From NCBI GenBank assembly GCA_030141605.1, contig JAQGDQ010001351.1, positions 1-45,174 of the forward strand: a stretch of 45,174 nt of DNA, written 5' to 3'. Of the stretch, positions 38,791 to 45,174 are shown piece by piece; position 1 is the first letter of the stretch; each line of letters starts with the position of its first letter. This stretch comes from Tubiluchus corallicola (lineage: Eukaryota; Priapulida; Priapulimorpha; Priapulimorphida; Tubiluchidae). The notes below the pieces were generated by a model. It saw only the letters and a program-made list of their open reading frames with translations, ran no database searches and was not told the DNA's origin. Position numbers and translations under genes: made by a program.

Positions 38791-41022
38791 AATAAGAATC
38801 ACCATTCACAGAACAACACAGCAACACAAACTTATCTCGGTTGCAGTAAAACAATAGGAATCACCATTTACAGTACAACACAGCAACACAAACTTATTTC
38901 TGCTGCAGTAAAGCAATAAGAATCACCATTTACAGAACAACACAGCAACACAAACTTATTTCTGTTGCAGTAAAACAATAAGAATCACCATTCACAGAAC
39001 AACACAGCAACACAAACTTATTTCTGCTGCAGTAAAACAATAAGAATCACCATTTACAGAACAACACAGCAACGCAAACTTATTTCTGCTGCAGTAAAAC
39101 AATAAGAATCACCATTTACAGTACAACACAGCAACACAAACTTATTTCTGCTGCAGTAAAACAATAAGAATCACCATTCACAGAACAACACAGCAACACA
39201 AACTTATCTCGGTTGCAGTAAAACAATAGGAATCACCATTTACAGTACAACACAGCAACACAAACTTATTTCTGCTGCAGTAAAACAATAGGAATCACCA
39301 TTTACAGAACAACACAACAATGCAAACTTATTTCTGCTGCAGTAAAGCAATAGGAATCACCATTTACAGAACAACACAACAACACAAACTTATTTCTGCT
39401 GCAGTAAAATAATAGGAATCACCATTTACAGAACAACACAGCAACACAAACTTATTTCTGCTGCAGTAAAACAATAGGAATCACCATTTACAGAACAACA
39501 CAGCAACACAAACTTATTTCTGCTGCAGTAAAACAATAGGAATCACCATTTACAGAACAACACAGCAACGCAAACTTATTTCTGCTGCAGTAAAACAATA
39601 AGAATCACCATTCACAGAACAACACAGCAACACAAACTTATTTCTGCTGCAGTAAAACAATAGGAATCACCATTTACAGTACAACACAGCAACACAAACT
39701 TATTTCTGCTGCAGTAAAACAATAGGAATCACCATTTACAGAACAACACAACAATGCAAACTTATTTCTGCTGCAGTAAAACAATAGGAATCACCATTTA
39801 CAGAACAACACAACAATGCAAACTTATTTCTGCTGCAGTAAAACAATAGGAATCACCATTTACAGAACAACACAACAATGCAAACTTATTTCTGCTGCAG
39901 TAAAACAATAAGAATCACCATTCACAGAACAACACAGCAACACAAACTTATTTCTGCTGCAGTAAAACAATAGGAATCACCATTTACAGTACAACACAGC
40001 AACACAAACTTATTTCTGCTGCAGTAAAACAATAGGAATCACCATTTACAGAACAACACAACAATGCAAACTTATTTCTGCTGCAGTAAAACAATAGGAA
40101 TCACCATTTACAGAACAACACAACAATGCAAACTTATTTCTGCTGCAGTAAAACAATAGGAATCACCATTTACAGAACAACACAGCAACGCAAACTTATT
40201 TCTGTTGCAGTAAAACAATAGGAATCACCATTTACAGAACAACACAGCAATGCAAACTTATTTCTGTTGCAGTAAAACAATAGGAATCACCATTTACAGA
40301 ACAACACAGCAACGCAAACTTATTTCTGTTGCAGTAAAACAATAGGAATCACCATTTACAGAACAACACAGCAACGCAAACTTATTTCTGCTGCAGTAAA
40401 ACAATAAGAATCACCATTTACAGAACAACACAGCAACGCAAACTTATTTCTGTTGCAGTAAAACAATAAGAATCACCATTTACAGAACAACACAGCAACG
40501 CAAACTTATTTCTGTTGCAGTAAAACAATAAGAATCACCATTTACAGAACAACACAGCAACACAAACTTATTTCTGCTGCAGTAAAACAATAAGAATCAC
40601 CATTTACAGAACAACACAGCAACGCAAACTTATTTCTGTTGCAGTAAAACAATAGGAATCACCATTTACAGAACAACACAGCAATGCAAACTTATTTCTG
40701 TTGCAGTAAAACAATAAGAATCACCATTTACAGAACAACACAGCAATGCAAACTTATTTCTGTTGCAGTAAAACAATAAGAATCACCATTTACAGAACAA
40801 CACAGCAATGCAAACTTATTTCTGTTGCAGTAAAACAATAAGAATCACCATTTACAGAACAACACAGCAACGCAAACTTATTTCTGCTGCAGTAAAACAA
40901 TAGGAATCACCATTTACAGAACAACACAGCAACGCAAACTTATTTCTGCTGCAGTAAAACAATAGGAATCACCATTTACAGAACAACACAGCAACGCAAA
41001 CTTATTTCTGTTGCAGTAAAAC
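38791..41022. repeat. 62-bp minisatellite, about 36 units
   Basis: The unit is AATAGGAATCACCATTTACA, GAACAACACAGCAACACAAA, CTTATTTCTGCTGCAGTAAA and AC. Variant sites are A/G in AATA(A/G)GAATC, T/C in ATT(T/C)ACAG, CAACAC/CAACGC/CAATGC, and CTG(C/T)TGCAG. Runs of the same variants cluster, suggesting local block duplication. Confidence 0.97.
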
Positions 41023-41086
41023 TTTCACACAAATAAATTCAATTAAAGTCCAAGAAAGTCAATTAACTCTAACGATCTCAGCACTC

Positions 41087-41211
41087 CTAGCTTTCAGAGA
41101 ATTCAGAATCTAGCGTCTGACGTCTTTCTCCGGTCGTCAGATCGACGGGTTCTTCTTCTAGCTGCGTTGGAAACAGTTCCTCTTCCGAGATGGGTGGAGA
41201 TTCCGGTGCGG
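41087..41211 (-). CDS. terminal exon of the minus-strand gene
   Basis: Acceptor CTTTTTTAG, then CC completing an Ala codon, 40 codons and TAG. Glu/Pro-rich. The stop is 65 bp from the 62-bp array, so the 3' UTR probably runs into the array; no AATAAA is seen in between. Confidence 0.7.
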
Positions 41212-42229
41212 CTAAAAAAGTAAATCAATTATCAGTATTAACGAATTTGATCTGCGTCAGAGAGGATGCAAAAACTATGATGGAGCACCTCTTTTACCTA
41301 GCTGTAGATGCGGTGCACCTTTTGAAACCATTAATCATTTTCTAATTAGCTGCCCGTTATATCACCAGGCTCAAGATACATTACTAAGCAAAGTCAGTAC
41401 TTTGTTAATTCCTCATAATAGATTTCATAATCTGTCGATAAATGAACATTAGTTTTCCTAATGGTCACCCATCCATTTACAGATTTAGCGTGGCTCAGCT
41501 TCGGTTTCCAAGAAAGCGTCGTGACAACGCAGCTACTAACATTGACTCAAAGCAGAGCAACAGGCTGAAACAAACCAACTAGCACACGTTTCATGTTTGC
41601 ATTGTCAATAATTTTATATTCTGCTTACAAATTTGAATTTTCACCTAAGAAATTAAGTAATCTAACTCACCCCCTGATGCAGCAGATCCAGCCGACATCT
41701 CTGAGGTCCGCCCTAAAAACAGTAAGAATTAATTAAACTGCATATTGTCACAGTGAGAAAAGCGTTCTTAGAAAGTCTATAATTACAAATAAAGAATATG
41801 AAAAAAATAAAATTAACGTATTACGTACCACACACGATAAGACAATTTATATACATCATATAAGACATGAACAGGGCCAGATTATGGCCTTCTAGGCTAA
41901 TGAAATTATGACCCCATTCAGACGGAGCCATACTGTAAGTCACCCACACTTGCCTTGCAGAATTTTTACTCGTGACATATTTCAGCAACATTGACATATC
42001 TTGAAATAAACTCGCTGTAAACTGTTTAAACAAACTATAATAGCTATCTTTTGTTCGTCAATAAAAATATTCTTCGAATAATACCACTATTTTACTATTT
42101 AATGCAAATCAAATTAGCACATATTTCAACACAACCGCAGTGAAAAAACAGATATCTTATCGAAAACGTTAATAAAAAAGAATAAAAAAATTTTATTCTG
42201 CCTTAAAGTCTGAGGTACTGCTATTGCAG

Positions 42230-42272
<43 letters not shown>

Positions 42273-43464
42273 CGTGCATGCGTGTGACGTGCATGTGTGC
42301 ATGCGTGGGCCCTATTTATAAGCTGATATCATACAAAGAAATTTGTTATTTGGGGATACCTCTTGCTTTGGAGAAAACTGAATGGATTTACAGCACTTTG
42401 GCACAAAATGAAAATTCGTGATTCAAAACCTTGATAAGAAGAAAGTCTTGATGTTGAAATCAAATGTGATTATTAAAGGTGTTCAAAATACTATTTTGTC
42501 TCATACGAATTTATTCATTTTACAGTGTTCCCTCACTTATCACGGATGTTCTGTTCCAGGCCCACCCGCGATAAGTGCATTTCCGCGAAGTAGGGACGCT
42601 ATACTTATTTTAGTAGTTATACATTTTAAGACTTGATAAACCCTCCCCACACTCTTAGAATGTTAGAATTAATATTTTTAATATATTTTTATACATTTTG
42701 TGATTTTTTTTATGCAAAATTCATCAAATCTATACATTACTGTACAATACGTACTACGCATGTGCAAAAATACTTTAGACGGAGTGCCGCAAAAACCCGC
42801 GAAACAGCAAGTCTGCGATAAACGAACCGCGAAGTAGTGAGGGAACACAGTATTTAGTAGAAGAAGTAGCAGAGCAAGTTGTGATTTTCTCAAAACCACA
42901 AAATCGCACATATCTCGTTTTGCATCTAACTTCTTCATATATAAGCACATAGGTAAAACTCCAAGTCATCAGACACAGAAGCAAAGCTACATGTACTACA
43001 GTCAATTTCGGGTATAAGGTACTCGCTTGTAAGGGACATTCGCTTTTAAAAGACCACCAAAACCGCTCTCACTTTTTGTAATAATTTTGTGAAGTAATGT
43101 CAAGATGTGAACATTCTCTGATGTGAAGTATCACAGTATGAGTGTTCATTCGGTCCAGCATATAATGAAGGATTATTACTTTACATATTCATATTGTAGA
43201 CGACTCTTTAGCGACATCTCCCAAAAAACATATCTTAAGTATAAGTCGACCCCAAAAATTTTACCTTAAAATGCTTTCCAAAAATTCGATTGGTACATAA
43301 GTACATACAGTATGTCAACAATGCATTATTCGTGTGCAATTGACTAGGATTGTGACATTTAGTTTAAAATGTTCAGTTACATATTAAAGTTAAAAAAAAA
43401 ACAACCAGCTCACTTAATGGAGAATACATACCTTCCTTCTGTCCAAGCTCAGACTCCTTTGGCC
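41087..43464 (-). CDS. 3' end of a minus-strand gene with small symmetric exons
   Basis: Three firm coding exons, in transcript order 43432-43464 (33 nt), 41671-41712 (42 nt) and 41087-41211 (125 nt, stop TAG). Each has a good acceptor (CTCTTAG, GTTTTTAG, CTTTTTTAG) and donor (GTATGT, GTGAGT); all junctions are phase 1, so the short exons can be skipped without changing frame. The peptide runs PKESELGQKEG, RTSEMSAGSAASG, then AAPESPPISEEELFPTQLEE and EPVDLTTGERRQTLDSEFSES: an acidic, Ser/Pro/Glu-rich, probably disordered tail. A fourth, less certain exon is 41829-42014. The rest lies beyond the window, so the protein family is not recognisable; a cytoplasmic receptor tail or disordered C-terminus would both fit. 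Confidence 0.7.
41234..41452 (+). pseudogene. LINE C-terminal remnant in the last intron
   Basis: A plus-strand frame: NEFDLRQRGCKNYDGAPLL, then PSCRCGAPFETINHFLISC, PLYHQAQDTLLSK and a stop. The C-x-C-x8-H-x4-C knuckle followed by PLY...R/Q..L is the classic end of CR1/Jockey-like LINE ORF2. It is antisense to the host gene. Confidence 0.8.
41671..41712 (-). CDS. 42-nt internal exon
   Basis: Acceptor CTGTTTTTAG, donor GGGG|GTGAGT, phase 1-1. Encodes RTSEMSAGSAASG between split Gly and Ala codons. Confidence 0.65.
41829..42014 (-). CDS. possible 186-nt internal exon
   Basis: Acceptor GTTTACAG and donor TGTG|GTACGT, phase 1-1, so it can be spliced in without breaking frame. It encodes SLFQDMSMLLKYVTSKN, VWVTYSMAPSEWGHNF and a hydrophobic NLALFMSYMMYINCLIVC segment that could cross a membrane. 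Its composition differs sharply from the neighbouring exons; it may be a chance frame. Confidence 0.35.
42231..42264. repeat. (TG)n microsatellite
   Basis: About 16 TG dinucleotides followed by degenerate TGTGCG/TGCATG words. Confidence 0.9.
42523..42850. mobile_element. Tigger/pogo-like MITE, 328 bp
   Basis: Inverted termini CAGTGTTCCCTCACTTATCA and (inverse of the right end) CTGTGTTCCCTCACTACTTC, flanked by TA at 42521-42522 and 42851-42852. TTCGCGG and CGATAA(A/G) motifs repeat inside, as in many pogo-type families. No transposase. Confidence 0.85.
42999..43200. mobile_element. left end of Tigger-like MITE family B
   Basis: Starts TA-CAGTCAATTTCGGGTATA with AAGGTACTCGCTTGTAAGGG following, matching the end at 14201 in inverse. 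The right terminus is not found; the right limit is approximate. Confidence 0.6.
43432..43464 (-). CDS. 33-nt internal exon
   Basis: Acceptor TTTTCTCTTAG, donor GAAG|GTATGT, phase 1-1. Encodes PKESELGQKE between split codons. It is the most upstream firm exon of the minus-strand gene in this window. Confidence 0.65.
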
Positions 43465-43527
43465 CTAAGAGAAAATTTAAATAATTACAATGAGCTATCA
43501 GCAAATCACAAAATATCGTTTATAGAC

Positions 43528-43984
43528 TTAAAGGACAAGAAAATGGCCAACCAAAGTAAGCCTCAGAAAATTCGCAATAAAAAATTATATCACCTAAGTA
43601 TAATCTTAAGCGAACAAAGTACTCACGTTTTCGCATTTAGTCCAATTTTTGTAAAATATTTCAACCCCTGCAGTAAACGTTGGCGCAGACATGTTTCATT
43701 TAGTCCGTCAATTGAAAAGCCAGCATGTGACTGATCACGTTCATGACGTCACTCGAACACAGTCACAGTGAGTTTTGAGCACGTGTACTATAAAGATTTG
43801 TGTTGTGGTTCTGTGACGCTATCTAATATGGCGCCGCCGTAACAGTCACGCAGGAGTATTTAAAATGAAAACAAACAGGAAATTTTTTTAACGTGAGTAT
43901 GATCAACGCTTACGATTGCTTCAAATCGTTATAATTGTAACGAAAACTTTCTGAGACTTGCTTTAACCTTTTCTTGTCCTTTAA
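43528..43984. mobile_element. TTAA-flanked MITE with AGGACAAGAAAA termini
   Basis: The left TTAA-AGGACAAGAAAA and the right inverse of TTAAAGGACAAGAAAAGG are followed by matching inner blocks GCAAG/GTAAG, (T/C)CTCAGAAA. TTAA target sites point to piggyBac. A related terminus is at 32547. The interior holds CpG-bearing sequence (GGCGCCGCC) without a frame. Confidence 0.75.
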
Positions 43985-44768
43985 GCAACATGATGCATAA
44001 GCATTTGTTTATTATGCGGAATAAACTGATTGAATTGAATATATCGCATGCAAGTGCTCAGCCTGGTACCTCAACCCACATGACAGATTGCCAAGTCGTA
44101 CTGTCAATCTGTCTTGGTCTAACACAGGATCAACACTGCAGTCCATAGGTCATCATAGGTCAATTGTCAGACCAAGGCTCTTTTATCATTGCTTCTATGG
44201 AAAACGCTCATAGAATTTTTTCTCTGTTATTGCTTCCTAAACACCGACTGCTAATTCGCTGTATTTGTTTTTCCGCTGTTTCTTACAGTCGTACCATGCG
44301 CATACCCAAGAGTTGCCTATAGGTTGTTTTTTTCTTTCGGACCACTTAGCTGCGGAATTCTTTCTCAGAAAAGAATAAACTAGATTTAGACTAATTACGT
44401 CCTCGTTCGTCTCTTCAATTAATTCTTCATTCGCTCATTTTCTGCACTCTCTCAGCCAAACATCATTCCTTGTGCAACAGAGTGACTGTATGAAGAAATA
44501 AATTACACAGAACTGAGTTAATTGTCAACTTCCTCAAGACTAGCTAGGACCACCTACTTTTTAAGCAGAGATTTCAATAAAGAAGCTGATACAGACGCAG
44601 AGGAAGAGGCAGAGAGATGAATGTTTATATGTATTTGTATCTATGTATATCTATTTGAGTTTATTTCAATTTCTATTTATTTTCTCTACGCTTCTCCTTG
44701 TACATATATTTGCATGGCGAGGATTCATGTGTCAGTTTTAAAAACTGTCTAACCTAAACCATATAAAC
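43985..44768. other. intergenic, nothing recognised
   Basis: No exon with credible splice sites. AATAAACTGATTGAATTGAA at 44020-44039 resembles a LINE 3' tail. Confidence 0.35.
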
Positions 44769-45174
44769 GATGTTTAACTTAAAAGCAAACACAGAAACTT
44801 ACTCAATGTTTAACTTAAAAGCAAATACAGAAACTTACTCAATGTTTAACTCAAAAGCAAATACAGAAACTTACTCAATGTTTAACTTAAAAAGCAAATA
44901 CAGAAACTTACTCAATGTTTAACTTGAAAGCAAATACAGAAACTTACTCAATGTTTAACTTGAAAGCAAATACAGAAACTTACTCAATGTTTAACTTGAA
45001 AGCAAATACAGAAACTTACTCAATGTTTAACTTGAAAGCAAATACAGAAACTTACTCAATGTTTAACTTAAAAAGCAAATACAGAAACTTACTCAATGTT
45101 TAACTTAAAAAGCAAATACAGAAACTTACTCAATGTTTAACTTGAAAGCAAATACAGAAACTTACTCAATGTTT
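44769..45174. repeat. 36/37-bp minisatellite running off the window
   Basis: The unit is ATGTTTAACTTAAAAGCAAA followed by TACAGAAACTTACTCA, about 11 copies, differing in CTTAAAAGC / CTTGAAAGC / CTTAAAAAGC. The array is cut by the window edge. Confidence 0.96.

Noticed and set aside
43369-43734. 121-codon plus-strand frame
   Set aside because: Overlaps a well-supported minus-strand micro-exon and runs into a MITE; no family features.

Overview
This is nuclear DNA of a multicellular animal. It is AT-rich and intron-bearing, with GT-AG splice sites, AATAAA poly(A) signals, C2H2 zinc-finger arrays, a secreted C-type lectin and a leucine-rich-repeat surface protein. Decayed RTE-type, CR1/Jockey-like and Ty3/gypsy-like retroelements, tagged non-autonomous DNA transposons and long minisatellites fill most of the rest. 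Nothing fixes the phylum; an invertebrate is likeliest.

Layout. 1-9 kb holds only transposon debris: a decayed inverted-repeat element with a second element nested in it, a gypsy reverse-transcriptase scrap, and a SINE / RTE / second-LINE chain punctuated by three copies of one 10-bp direct repeat. 9.5-10 kb is a 137-bp minisatellite with a palindromic core. 11.4-13.3 kb is an intact C2H2 zinc-finger gene (463 aa). 16.9-22.3 kb is a three-exon secreted C-type lectin gene (182 aa). Its first intron holds a hAT-type MITE and a 1.5-kb array of 33-bp units; its 3' UTR and poly(A) signal lie inside a TTAA-flanked MITE. 25.7-26.0 kb is an LTR-like unit on the minus strand with heat-shock elements and a TATA box. 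26.2-28.1 kb is a 43/44-bp array organised as an 87-bp higher-order repeat. 28.7-30.7 kb is a second, 19-finger C2H2 gene broken by two frameshifts and trailed by eroded fingers. 33.6-35.8 kb is a two-exon gene for a 660-aa LRR protein with a Ser/Thr/Glu-rich, N-glycosylation-rich stalk and a GPI-type tail. 38.8-41.0 kb is a 62-bp array that stops 65 bp from the stop codon of a minus-strand gene, of which I see the last three or four exons (41.1-43.5 kb). The window ends inside a 36/37-bp array.

How the genes fit together. The two zinc-finger genes share one plan: an intron ending just upstream of the start, one coding exon, and an acidic N-terminus with two SUMO-consensus motifs ahead of the array. 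They look like members of one lineage-expanded family. The lectin and the LRR protein are both extracellular recognition-type proteins, but nothing links them in regulation. Mobile elements contribute directly to gene structure here: the lectin poly(A) signal, and the DNA just upstream of the lectin and of the first zinc-finger gene.
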